Program-made: the position numbers and the translations under genes
Notes under the pieces: generated by a model
Database searches by the model: none
What the model saw: only the letters and a program-made list of their open reading frames with translations
What the model was told of the DNA's origin: nothing
In this document: in pieces, positions 39,488 to 47,655 of the stretch
Position numbering within the stretch: position 1 is the first letter of the stretch
How the letters are laid out: the number at the start of each line of letters is the position of its first letter
NCBI GenBank assembly: GCA_902767915.1
Contig: CACXJE010000016.1
Location: 1-64,000, forward strand
Source of the DNA: Oscillospiraceae bacterium
Lineage (GTDB): Bacteria > Bacillota > Clostridia > Oscillospirales > Oscillospiraceae
Direction: 5' to 3'
DNA: 64,000 bases

Positions 39488-39513
39488 ACCAGAATATCGA
39501 AAGGGGTATCTCT

Positions 39514-41013
39514 ATGATCAATCAAGCCATTGCGTCCCTCGTTCAATACGCCGTCAACAAGGGCCTCATCGCCGAGGAGGACCGGGCCTATTCCGTCAAC
39601 GCCCTGCTGGAGCGGCTGCATCTGGACAGCTTTGAGCAGCCGGAAACGCTTCTGGATAAGCCTGTGAATGAACTTCTGGACATTCTTACCGACTATGCCT
39701 GCGCCAACGGCCTGTGTGAGGACGACATCACCCTCAGAGACATCTTTGATACCGGTCTGATGAGCTGCCTGACGCCCCGACCCTCCGAGGTTCGCAGAAG
39801 CTTCCGGGAAAAATATGCCCGCTCCCCCAAGGAGGCCACGGACTGGTACTACGCCATGAGCAAGGCCACCAACTACATCCGCTGGGACCGGATCGAGAAA
39901 AACATGGTCTGGAAGGCCCCCACGGAATACGGAGATCTGGACATCACCGTGAACCTGTCCAAGCCCGAGAAGGCCACCACCACCGGCGCTGCCTTCAAGG
40001 CCGCCAAGCAGGCGGGCGCTACCTACCCCAAGTGCCTGCTCTGTGTGGAGAACGAGGGCTACGCCGGCCGGTATAACCACCCTGCCCGGCAGAACCACCG
40101 GATCATCCCCATGGAGCTGGACGGGGAGCAGTGGTATTTACAGTATTCCCCCTACGTCTATTATAATGAGCACTGCATCGCCTTTTCCGGCGAGCACAGC
40201 CCCATGAAGATCGACGAGCATGCCATCCGGCAGCTTCTGGACTTTGTGACGGTCTTCCCCCACTATTTCATGGGCTCCAACGCGGACCTGCCCATCGTGG
40301 GTGGTTCCATCTTCACCCACGCCCACTTCCAGGGCGGCGGCTACACCTTCGCCATGGCAAAGGCCCCGGTGGAGACGCCTTTGACCTTCAAGGGCTTTGA
40401 GAACGTGGAGGCCGGCATTGTCAAATGGCCCATGAGCGTGATCCGCATCAAGGGCAGCGATAAGAATGAACTGGCGCTGCTGGCAGCGAAGATCCTGCGG
40501 CTCTGGCGTGGCTACACCGACGAGAGCGCCTATATCTTTGCCGAAACCGAGGGCACGCCCCACAGCACCATCACGCCCATTGCCCGCCGCCGCGGCGAGG
40601 ACTATGAGCTGGATCTGGTGCTGCGGAACAACATCACCACCGAGGAGCTGCCCTTGGGCGTCTATCATCCCCATCCCGAGCTGCACCACATCAAGAAGGA
40701 GAACATCGGCCTCATCGAGGTCATGGGTCTGGCGGTGCTGCCGCCCCGGCTGAAGCCGGAGCTGGCCCGGGTCCGGGAGCTGATCCTCTCCGGCGGCGAT
40801 CTGCGGGCGGACCCGCTGACCGAAAAGCATGCCGACTGGGCCGAGGAGCTGAAGACCCGTTATACCTTCACGCCCGAAAACGCGGAGGAGATCATCCGTA
40901 CCGAGGTGGGCCTGGTCTTTGCCAAGGTCCTGGAGCACGCCGGCGTCTATAAGCGCAGCGCCGAAGGCAAGGCCGCCTTCCTGCGCTATGTGGATTATGT
41001 AAACAATCATTAA
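39514..41013 (+). CDS. galT: UDP-glucose-hexose-1-phosphate uridylyltransferase (class II GalT)
   Basis: Leloir pathway enzyme exchanging UMP between UDP-glucose and galactose-1-P; 499 aa, the length of the Firmicute class II type. Seen: DWYYAMSKATNYIRWDRI, the central ENEGYAGRYNHPARQNHRII, and the nucleotide-binding GGSIFTHAHFQGGGYTFAM with its histidines. AAAGGGG before ATG 39514. No galK or galE nearby; the GH36 locus at 59-64 kb would supply galactose. Confidence 0.95.
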   Translation: MINQAIASLVQYAVNKGLIAEEDRAYSVNALLERLHLDSFEQPETLLDKPVNELLDILTDYACANGLCEDDITLRDIFDTGLMSCLTPRPSEVRRSFREKYARSPKEATDWYYAMSKATNYIRWDRIEKNMVWKAPTEYGDLDITVNLSKPEKATTTGAAFKAAKQAGATYPKCLLCVENEGYAGRYNHPARQNHRIIPMELDGEQWYLQYSPYVYYNEHCIAFSGEHSPMKIDEHAIRQLLDFVTVFPHYFMGSNADLPIVGGSIFTHAHFQGGGYTFAMAKAPVETPLTFKGFENVEAGIVKWPMSVIRIKGSDKNELALLAAKILRLWRGYTDESAYIFAETEGTPHSTITPIARRRGEDYELDLVLRNNITTEELPLGVYHPHPELHHIKKENIGLIEVMGLAVLPPRLKPELARVRELILSGGDLRADPLTEKHADWAEELKTRYTFTPENAEEIIRTEVGLVFAKVLEHAGVYKRSAEGKAAFLRYVDYVNNH

Positions 41014-41080
41014 GAGAAACCTTACCCGGGGACGACGATGCTTCCTGTGCACCTATACCGCCCCCATACAGGAGAATACC

Positions 41081-41641
41081 ATGTTGGATCACATTACCAT
41101 CGAAAACGGCGCGCCCGCCAATCTCGCGGAAAGAACGGCGCGGGAAAGCCGCTGCTATGCATTTTTAGACAAGCTCGGCGTGGTCTACCGCCGGGCGGAC
41201 CATGAAGCGGCCGCTACCATGGAGCTTTGCCGGGAGATCGAAAAGAGCCTGGGCTGCCCCATCTGCAAAAATCTGCTGCTGACCAACCGCCAGCAGACCG
41301 ACTTCTATCTGCTGCTGATGGAAGGAGAGAAGGTCTTCAAGACCAAGTACCTCTCCAAGGCTCTGGGCTGTGCCCGGCTGAGCTTCGCCACCGACGAGCA
41401 GATGCTGCAATTAGTTGACATAATGCCTGGCTCCCTCTCCGTGCTGGGCCTGATGAACGACCCGGATAAGAAGGTCCGGCTGGTCATCGACAAGCCGGTG
41501 CTGGAGCAGCCGGAGATCGGCTTCCACCCCTGCCTGAACACCTCCACGCTGGCGGTCAGCATGGGCGACTTCACCAGCACGATCCTGCCGGCCCTGCGCC
41601 ACGAACCGACCGTGGTGGAGCTGCCCGTCGAGGAACTGTAG
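41081..41641 (+). CDS. YbaK/ProX-type aminoacyl-tRNA deacylase
   Basis: 186-aa stand-alone editing domain predicted to hydrolyse mischarged aminoacyl-tRNA (Ala-tRNA-Pro in the ProX group). Seen: ICKNLLLTNRQQTDFYLLLMEGEKVFKTKYLSKALGC-like core with conserved Lys, then MPGSLSVLGLMNDPDKKVRLVID and FHPCLNTSTLAVSMGDF near the end, typical of PrdX/ProX. ATG 41081 has CAGGAG upstream. It follows galT by 67 bp. Confidence 0.88.
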   Translation: MLDHITIENGAPANLAERTARESRCYAFLDKLGVVYRRADHEAAATMELCREIEKSLGCPICKNLLLTNRQQTDFYLLLMEGEKVFKTKYLSKALGCARLSFATDEQMLQLVDIMPGSLSVLGLMNDPDKKVRLVIDKPVLEQPEIGFHPCLNTSTLAVSMGDFTSTILPALRHEPTVVELPVEEL

Positions 41642-41745
41642 GGGCGCTCATTGAGCGCCCGCCGACACGCTGTTCGCATCAATTGATAATTGAAAGTTGA
41701 AAATTGAAAATGGTGGTATTTTGCAAATTGCTATTTGCGAAATGA
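41639..41745. repeat. GTAGGG hairpin followed by AT-rich palindrome
   Basis: GTAGGGGCGCTCATTGAGCG-CCCGCC (stem GGCGCTCA/TGAGCGCC) starting on the last base of the stop TAG region of the deacylase gene, then AATTGATAATTGAAAGTTGA and TTGCAAATTGCTATTTGC. Confidence 0.8.
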
Positions 41746-41777
41746 AAATCATTTACAGATAGCAGAAGGAGGCTGTT

Positions 41778-42131
41778 ATGGGCACCGGAACTCTGATCAC
41801 CGCAATCGCTGTGTTTCTTCTGGCGGGCGGCCTGTTCTTTCTTGGTGGCCGCCAACTTCTGGAACGCGGCTATCTTTTCAACAACGCCTGGATCTACGCC
41901 ACAAAAAAAGAACGGGAGTCTATGAATAAAAAGCCCTATTACCGGCAGTCCGGCATCGTGTTCTGTCTCTTGGGGCTTCTGTTCACGGTCATCGGCCTGC
42001 ACGCAATCCTGCAGGACAGCAGGCTGTTTTGGCTGGAGTCCGCGCTTTCTGTCGGAGCCGTCGCCTATGCCATTGTCTCCACCCTTCGGATCATGAAGGA
42101 GAACGAGACAGATCCAAAACCGAGGAGCTGA
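41778..42131 (+). CDS. DUF3784-like small membrane protein
   Basis: 117 aa with three membrane segments (about 4-23, 58-78, 86-105). The first loop (QLLERGYLFNNAWIYATKKE) and the NKKPYYRQSGIVFCLLG motif fit the DUF3784 group. AAGGAGG before ATG 41778. The function is unknown. It is surrounded by repeats on both sides. Confidence 0.65.
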   Translation: MGTGTLITAIAVFLLAGGLFFLGGRQLLERGYLFNNAWIYATKKERESMNKKPYYRQSGIVFCLLGLLFTVIGLHAILQDSRLFWLESALSVGAVAYAIVSTLRIMKENETDPKPRS

Positions 42132-42177
42132 ATGGCCCTTCTGTTTTCGTTCTTCAGTTTTCCATGATTCCCACGCA

Positions 42178-42236
42178 GGATCGCCCTTCGGGCGATTGTT
42201 TGCTCCGCAAACCGGACAAGCAAGGCTTGTCCCTAC
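42178..42236. repeat. Three hairpins in series
   Basis: TCGCCCTTCGGGCGA, GTTTGCTCCGCAAAC, and GGACAAGC-AAG-GCTTGTCC with a closing CTAC. The same triple occurs at 43248-43325. The last hairpin is the GTAGGG family in reverse. Confidence 0.8.
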
Positions 42237-42258
42237 ATCCGCGCTTGGAGGTGATACC

Positions 42259-43164
42259 ATGGTCACAGGCCGCTTTGCTCCCTCTCCCTCCGGGAAGATG
42301 CACCTGGGGAATCTGTTTTCCTTTCTCATGGCCTGGTGCTCCGTGCGGAGCGTCGGGGGCGAGCTGGTGCTGCGAATGGAGGACCTGGACCCCCAGCGGA
42401 CCTCGGCGGAATTCGCCGCGATGATCCGCCGGGACCTGCTGCGCTTCGGCCTGGACTGGGATCGGGAGGTCCCTTGCCAGTCCACCCGGAGCCCCGCCTA
42501 TGACGCAGCCTTTGCAAGGTTAGAGGCGATGGGCCTCATCTATCCCTGCTACTGCTCCCGGGCGGAGGTCCACGCGGCCTCGGCCCCCCACCTGGGCCAG
42601 AGCGAGTTCGTCTACGCCGGCACCTGCCGGAGCCTGACCCCGGCCCAGCGGGCCGCCAAAAAGCGCCTGCCCGCCTGGCGGCTGCGGGTGCCGGAGGCGG
42701 AATGGACCGTCCACGACGGCCTCCAGGGGGACTATACCGAGCTTCTGAGCCGGGACTGCGGGGATTTCGTGGTCCGCCGGGCCGACGGAGTCTACGCCTA
42801 TCAGCTGGCCGTGGTGGTGGATGACGGGGAAAACGGCGTCACCCAGGTGGTCCGGGGCCGGGATCTGCTGGCCTCCGCCCCAAGACAGAAGTACTTGTTC
42901 TCCCTGCTGGGGAAGCCCGCCCCGGAATACATCCACGTCCCCCTGCTGCTGGCCCCGGACGGACGAAGGCTCAGCAAGCGGGACGGGGACCTGGACCTGG
43001 ATACCCTGCTGGGCCGCTATAAGCCCGAGGAGATCATCGGCGCCCTGGCCCACGCCGCCGGGCTGATCGACAAGAAGGAAGCCGTTTCCGCAAAGGAGCT
43101 GGCCGCCATTTTCGACTGGCGCAGGGTGCGGAAAGAGGATATATTCCTCTCAATTCAGCCGTAG
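42259..43164 (+). CDS. gluQ: Glutamyl-Q tRNA(Asp) synthetase
   Basis: GluRS paralogue without an anticodon-binding domain that attaches glutamate to queuosine-34 of tRNA-Asp; 301 aa. The start is ATG 42259 with GGAGGTG six bases upstream. HIGH-type motif GRFAPSPSGKMHLGNLFSF, four Cys/Tyr zinc-type positions around YPCYCSRAEVHA and AGTCR, and the KMSK equivalent RRLSKRDGDLDLD. It lies 230 bp before gltX, both after repeat blocks. The identification is strong; activity depends on queuosine in this organism. Confidence 0.92.
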   Translation: MVTGRFAPSPSGKMHLGNLFSFLMAWCSVRSVGGELVLRMEDLDPQRTSAEFAAMIRRDLLRFGLDWDREVPCQSTRSPAYDAAFARLEAMGLIYPCYCSRAEVHAASAPHLGQSEFVYAGTCRSLTPAQRAAKKRLPAWRLRVPEAEWTVHDGLQGDYTELLSRDCGDFVVRRADGVYAYQLAVVVDDGENGVTQVVRGRDLLASAPRQKYLFSLLGKPAPEYIHVPLLLAPDGRRLSKRDGDLDLDTLLGRYKPEEIIGALAHAAGLIDKKEAVSAKELAAIFDWRRVRKEDIFLSIQP

Positions 43165-43376
43165 GGACGAGCCGCGCTCGTCCGGCATTCGGAACGAATG
43201 CAATTTGCCGCAAGGCAAATCACAGCGAACGCACCGTATATCTCATCGCCCTCCGGGCAATCGTTTGCTTCGCAAACGCGGACAAGCAATACCCATGAAG
43301 GGCACAGGTGCTTGTCCCTGCACGCATTATCCGGAACAACTCGTCAAACCGGCGGGCAGATTGCCCGCGCTACATA
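43163..43376. repeat. Block of hairpin elements between gluQ and gltX
   Basis: GTAGGGACGAGCCGCGCTCG-TCC at 43163; GCCCTCCGGGC, CGTTTGCTTCGCAAACG and GGACAAGCA...TGCTTGTCC at 43248-43325; and GGCGGGCAGATTGCCCGC-GCTAC (GTAG family reversed) at 43352-43376. The start at 43163 overlaps the gluQ stop TAG. Confidence 0.8.
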
Positions 43377-43396
43377 TCAACTTAGGAGAAACAACC

Positions 43397-45055
43397 ATGG
43401 ACAACATCAAGCTCGCCAATCTGCTTTTCCCCGACGTGACTCTGACGCCGGAGGATCTGGAAGTGAAATACCCGCCCCGGGAGCTGCCCGAGGGCGCCCG
43501 GGTGACCCGGTTTGCCCCCTCTCCCACGGGCTATCTGCACATCGGCGGCCTTTTCGGCGCTCTGACGGACGTGCTGGTGGCCAAAGCCTCCAAGGGCGTC
43601 AGCTACCTCCGCATTGAGGACACCGACAAGAAGCGGGAGATCGACGACGGCGTCTCCGCCATCATCAAGGGCTTCGACGCCTTTGGGGTGGAATTCACCG
43701 AGGGCGTCACCGGCTTCGGCACCGAGAAGGGGGACTACGGCCCCTATACCCAGAGCCAGCGGGTCTTCATCTACCACGCCGTTGCCAAGCGGCTGGTGGA
43801 GGAGGGCAAGGCCTATCCCTGCTTCTGCACCGCCGAGGAGCTGACTGCGCTCCGGGAGCAGCAGGAGACCGACGGGGCCGCCATCCGGGGCTACTTCGGC
43901 AAGTACGCCAAGTGCCGCTGCCTGAGCTGCGAACAAATAGAAGAGAACCTTGCCGCAGGGAAGTCCTGGGTCCTGCGTTTCCGCTCCGAGGGCGACGAAA
44001 ACAAGCGCATCACCTTCGAGGACCTGATCCGGGGCAAGATCGAAATGCCGGAAAACATCATCGACGAGGTGCTGCTGAAGTCCGACGGCATCCCCACCTA
44101 CCACTTTGCCCACGTCTGCGACGATCACTTCATGCGGACCACCCATGTGATCCGCGGGGAGGAGTGGTTGTCCTCCGTGCCCAAGCACATCGCCATGTTC
44201 AAGGCCTGCGGCTACAAGGTTCCCAAGTACGTCCACACGGCCCAGGTGATGAAGCTGGACGACGAGACCGGTGACAAGCGCAAGCTTTCCAAGCGGAAGG
44301 ACCCGGAGGCCGCCGTCAGCTACTTCGTGGAGAAGGGCTTCCCCAGGGAGGCCGTTATCGAGTACCTGCTGACCCTGCTGAACTCCAACTTTGAGGACTG
44401 GCGCCGGGCCAACCCCGCCGCAGACGCCATGGACTTTCCCTTCAACCTGAAGAAAATGGGTGCCTCCGGCTGCCTGTTTGATCTTCTGAAGCTCACGGAC
44501 GTCAGCAAGAACGTGATCTCCAAGATGAAGGCTCCGGACATCTACGCCCGGGTGGCTGCCTGGGCCAGGGACTACGCGCCGGACTATTATGAAACCTTCA
44601 CCGCCGATCCCGCCTTCTCCACAGCGATTCTCAACATCGACCGGGAGGTGCCCAAGCCCCGGAAGGATCTGGCCAAGTGGGACGAGGTTCCCGCCTATCT
44701 GTCCTATTTCTTTGCCGAGCCGGAGATCGACCCGCGACTTCTGCCGGAGCGGGTGAGCCGGGCCGACGCCAAGGCCATCCTGGCGGCCTATCAGCCGGTC
44801 TATGATCCCGCCGAGGACAAGGACGCCTGGTTTGCCCGGCTCAAGAGCCTGTGTCCCGACCTGGGCTTCTGCCCGGAGGTCAAGGCGTACAAGCAGAACC
44901 CCGAGGCCTATAAGGGCCACGTGGGTGACGTGTCCTCCGTGGTGCGGCTGGCTGTCACCGGCCGGACCAACACCCCGGATCTGTGCACCATCATGCAGCT
45001 GCTGGGTCGGGAGCGGGTTCTGACCCGCCTGCAGGCTGCCGCAGCGGTGTTCTGA
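43397..45055 (+). CDS. gltX: Glutamyl-tRNA synthetase
   Basis: Class I synthetase for tRNA-Glu, 552 aa. The start is ATG 43397 (MDNIKLANLLFPD) with AGGAGA upstream. HIGH-type motif RFAPSPTGYLHIGGLFGAL, zinc-type cysteines CFC and CRCLSC, KMSKS-type KRKLSKRKDPEA, and a full helical anticodon-binding domain. The N-terminus is longer than that of the common GltX, as in a group of clostridial enzymes. Whether it also charges tRNA-Gln cannot be judged. Confidence 0.94.
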   Translation: MDNIKLANLLFPDVTLTPEDLEVKYPPRELPEGARVTRFAPSPTGYLHIGGLFGALTDVLVAKASKGVSYLRIEDTDKKREIDDGVSAIIKGFDAFGVEFTEGVTGFGTEKGDYGPYTQSQRVFIYHAVAKRLVEEGKAYPCFCTAEELTALREQQETDGAAIRGYFGKYAKCRCLSCEQIEENLAAGKSWVLRFRSEGDENKRITFEDLIRGKIEMPENIIDEVLLKSDGIPTYHFAHVCDDHFMRTTHVIRGEEWLSSVPKHIAMFKACGYKVPKYVHTAQVMKLDDETGDKRKLSKRKDPEAAVSYFVEKGFPREAVIEYLLTLLNSNFEDWRRANPAADAMDFPFNLKKMGASGCLFDLLKLTDVSKNVISKMKAPDIYARVAAWARDYAPDYYETFTADPAFSTAILNIDREVPKPRKDLAKWDEVPAYLSYFFAEPEIDPRLLPERVSRADAKAILAAYQPVYDPAEDKDAWFARLKSLCPDLGFCPEVKAYKQNPEAYKGHVGDVSSVVRLAVTGRTNTPDLCTIMQLLGRERVLTRLQAAAAVF

Positions 45056-45091
45056 GCCTTTGCTCCGGCATGTGACGACAGATGACAATCG

Positions 45092-45126
45092 AACCGGCCT
45101 GCCGCCCCGGTGGGCCGGTTATAATT
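45092..45126 (+). terminator. Terminator of gltX
   Basis: AACCGGCC and GGCCGGTT around a 13-nt GC-rich loop, then ATAATTTTT. Confidence 0.7.
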
Positions 45127-45160
45127 TTTCCGCAGTACATTTCTTTTTCTGCAAAAAAGA

Positions 45161-45189
45161 TTGAAAATATCTGGATACTGTGTTATAAT
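45161..45189 (+). promoter_or_regulatory. Promoter of the CDP-alcohol transferase gene
   Basis: TTGAAA, 17 bp, TATAAT. Confidence 0.8.
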
Positions 45190-45230
45190 ACGACGGATTA
45201 TGACAAAGAGAAGCAGGAGAAAGCTTTCTT

Positions 45231-46178
45231 ATGAAAACTGCTGTAAATACCGCCCTCAAAAGCGGACTGCATGCTGCGAGAGAAGACGTCATCGCGGCCC
45301 GGAAGTGTAAAAATATCAACGACCCCATCGACACCTATGTGGTGGACTATGTGGCGATGGTCTTTTCGAAGCTGTTCATCATGCTGCATATCATCCCCAA
45401 TGCCATTACCATGCTGTCCATGGCCTGCGGCGTCAGCGGCGGCATTCTGCTCTGCATGAAGCCCCTGTATCTGAACCTGATCGGCCTGGGTCTGGTGATC
45501 CTGGCGGCGGTGTTTGACGCCTGCGACGGTCAGGTGGCCCGGATGACCAAGCATTTCAGCCGCCTTGGCCGGATGCTGGACGGGCTCAGCGATGCCACCG
45601 GATATTTCACCCTCTATCTGGCCTGTGTGATCCGGCTGCTGCCTCGCAGTCCCTTTGCCCGGGCCGGCTGGTGGTACGCCTTTGTGATCCTGTTGGGTCT
45701 GGCGGATTATTTGCTGTATATCCGTCAGTGCCAGCTGCCGGACTATTTCAAGAATCTGCACATGTATATGCTGGACGATTCCATCCACACCGACCTGACC
45801 CGGGCCAAGGACGTGAAGGCGGAGGCCCAGGCAGCGAAGAAGGGCAGCTTCGACCACTTCTCCCTGTGGTGCTATTACCTCTACACAATCACCCAGGAGA
45901 AGCGGGCGCCCCAGACCCAGAAGCTGCTGGATGCCATTGAGCAGAAGGGCAAGACCCCGGCGTTGTGCGACGCCTTCTATGAAAAGAGCAAGGTCTACGT
46001 ACTGCTGACGAATCTTTTGACCTTCAACCTGCGGACCATCGTGCTCATGATCGGTATTTTCCTGCATCTGGAGCTGATCGGTATGCTCTTCGTCATCGTG
46101 GTTCTGGAGCCGATCCGCTGGATATTACTGCGCAAATATGAAAACCTGAGCCGCAGTCTGCTGCCGATGCTCCGGTGA
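45231..46178 (+). CDS. CDP-alcohol phosphatidyltransferase family protein
   Basis: 315-aa integral membrane enzyme that transfers a phosphatidyl or similar group from a CDP-alcohol. The full catalytic motif is visible: DACDGQVAR, then GRMLDGLSD (D-x2-DG-x2-AR-x8-G-x3-D-x3-D). About five to six membrane helices and an unusually long cytosolic loop of about 80 residues before the last helices. AGGAG before ATG 45231. It is distinct from pssA at 48713; the acceptor alcohol (inositol-P, glycerol-P or other) is unknown. Confidence 0.88.
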   Translation: MKTAVNTALKSGLHAAREDVIAARKCKNINDPIDTYVVDYVAMVFSKLFIMLHIIPNAITMLSMACGVSGGILLCMKPLYLNLIGLGLVILAAVFDACDGQVARMTKHFSRLGRMLDGLSDATGYFTLYLACVIRLLPRSPFARAGWWYAFVILLGLADYLLYIRQCQLPDYFKNLHMYMLDDSIHTDLTRAKDVKAEAQAAKKGSFDHFSLWCYYLYTITQEKRAPQTQKLLDAIEQKGKTPALCDAFYEKSKVYVLLTNLLTFNLRTIVLMIGIFLHLELIGMLFVIVVLEPIRWILLRKYENLSRSLLPMLR

Positions 46179-46181
46179 CAG

Positions 46182-46222
46182 AACGGAGAACCGAGCCCCG
46201 GCGGACTCGGTTCTCCGTTTTT
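46182..46222 (+). terminator. Terminator of the CDP-alcohol transferase gene
   Basis: AACGGAGAACCGAG, 10-nt loop, CTCGGTTCTCCGTTTTT. Confidence 0.85.
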
Positions 46223-46258
46223 CAGTCCTGCGCAAAAACTGCTTATTGGGAGGATAAC

Positions 46259-46861
46259 ATGGGAACAGAACTGGAATGGAAGCTGGCAGTCCCGGAAATT
46301 GCCCTGCTGGATCAAATTGCTGCCTGGGAGCCGCTGCAGCCGCTGCTGGCAGAGCCCTTCAGAGAATACGAAATGCGGACCACCTATTATGATACCCCGG
46401 ACCGGAAATTTGCAGACCGCCACATGACGGTCCGCTGCCGCCGGGAAAACGGGGAAGCTGTCGTCTGCGTCAAAGCCCCCTTGCCGGAGGCCGGGGATCC
46501 GAGCCTGCACGGGGAGTGGGAGACCGCGGGGGAGGATCCGCTGCAGGCGCTGCCGGAGCTGGTGGCTGCCGGGGCGCCCCGGATGCTGCTGGAGGCGGAG
46601 GCGCTGAGACCGGTCTGCCGGGCGGCCTTCCACCGCAGAGCGGTCCTGCTTCGGTTCCCGGATGCTTCCGTCTGTGAGCTGGCCTTGGACTGCGGCGCGC
46701 TGTTTGGGGCAGCGGAGGAGGAACCCCTCTGCGAACTGGAGCTGGAGATGAAAGCCGGGGATCCGGCCGCCGCCAGGGCGCTCTATGCCGGGCTTTCCGC
46801 CCGGTTCGGGCTGGAGCCCCAGCCTCTGAGCAAATATGCCCGGGCAAAGGCCCTGGGCTGA
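46259..46861 (+). CDS. CYTH-domain protein (triphosphate tunnel metalloenzyme)
   Basis: 200 aa. The N-terminal ExExK motif ELEWKL and alternating charged beta strands (MRTTYYDTPDRKFADRHMTV, then CELALDCGALF, then CELELEMKAGD) form the CYTH tunnel. The family includes inorganic triphosphatases, thiamine triphosphatases and class IV adenylyl cyclases; which applies is unknown, with inorganic triphosphatase most common in bacteria. ATG 46259 has GGGAGGA upstream. Confidence 0.88.
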   Translation: MGTELEWKLAVPEIALLDQIAAWEPLQPLLAEPFREYEMRTTYYDTPDRKFADRHMTVRCRRENGEAVVCVKAPLPEAGDPSLHGEWETAGEDPLQALPELVAAGAPRMLLEAEALRPVCRAAFHRRAVLLRFPDASVCELALDCGALFGAAEEEPLCELELEMKAGDPAAARALYAGLSARFGLEPQPLSKYARAKALG

Positions 46862-46894
46862 AGCCGAATATTTTCGGAAATCCCATTTTTCCTA

Positions 46895-46923
46895 TTGTGC
46901 TTTTTGGTTTCTTAAGGTATAAT
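46895..46923 (+). promoter_or_regulatory. Promoter of the PAP2-pssA-psd operon
   Basis: TTGTGC, 17 bp, TATAAT. Confidence 0.75.
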
Positions 46924-46974
46924 AATGCGAGTGCGTAGAGTGCTGATCGTGCTGTGTAAGGATTCGAGTTGATT

Positions 46975-47655
46975 ATGACCATGAAAAAACTGAGGAAATT
47001 CTGGGACTGGTTCATACCGGGCTATGCCCGGCTTCCGCTGCTGATCGTCCTGCTGTTCAATTTCTTTGCGTTTTATCTGCCGAAGGTCCTGACGCCGATT
47101 TTGAATCTGCACACGATCCATACCGCGCTGGATGATAAAATTCCGCTGGTTCCCGGGTTTATTTTCGTCTACGTGCTGGCCTTTGCCCAGTGGGGCTTCG
47201 GCTATATCATCATTGCCAGGGACTGTCGGGAGCGCTGCTATCGCGTTCTGTCCGGGGAGCTGATCTCCAAGGCGATGAGCATGTTGGTCTTTCTGTTCTA
47301 CGCCACCCGAATGGACCGGCCGACGGTGGAGGTTCACGACTTCACCACCTGGTTCCTGGCCTTTATCTACCGGATGGACACCCCCATCAATCTCTTCCCC
47401 TCGCTCCATTGCCTGGAGAGCTGGCTTTGCTTCCGAGGGGCCATCGGGCTCAAGCGGATGCCCCGGTGGTATACCTGGTTCCAACTTGTGTTCACGCTGT
47501 TGGTGTTTGCCACGGTGCTGCTGGTGAAGCAGCATGTCTGGCCGGACATTCTGGGCGGCGTCGCCTTTGCGGAGCTGGGCCAGCTGCTGGGCCGCCTGTT
47601 CAAGGCCGACCGGCTGTTGGCCAAAACAGATCGTTCTCTAAGGAGTCATGCATGA
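46975..47655 (+). CDS. PAP2-superfamily membrane phosphatase/phosphotransferase
   Basis: About 226 aa, six membrane helices. PAP2 motifs: PSLHCLESWLC (domain 2) and KQHVWPDILGGVAF with the catalytic His and Asp (domain 3). This version, with the long spacing and N(L/P)FPSLH, resembles the inositolphosphotransferase/Aur1-like branch more than simple phosphatases, which is inference. ATG 46975 or 46981 is possible; AAGGA lies further upstream than usual. It overlaps the next gene by four bases. Confidence 0.82.
   Translation: MTMKKLRKFWDWFIPGYARLPLLIVLLFNFFAFYLPKVLTPILNLHTIHTALDDKIPLVPGFIFVYVLAFAQWGFGYIIIARDCRERCYRVLSGELISKAMSMLVFLFYATRMDRPTVEVHDFTTWFLAFIYRMDTPINLFPSLHCLESWLCFRGAIGLKRMPRWYTWFQLVFTLLVFATVLLVKQHVWPDILGGVAFAELGQLLGRLFKADRLLAKTDRSLRSHA

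Noticed and set aside
43163..43396. T-box or other leader in front of gltX, and a longer GltX N-terminus from 43205
   Set aside because: The region is made of repeat hairpins. GltX similarity starts after ATG 43397, which has a good ribosome site.
47190..47651. A longer flippase-like protein starting at 47190
   Set aside because: That part is a frame-shifted shadow of the PAP2 gene. The family N-terminus and AAGGAG fit ATG 47652.
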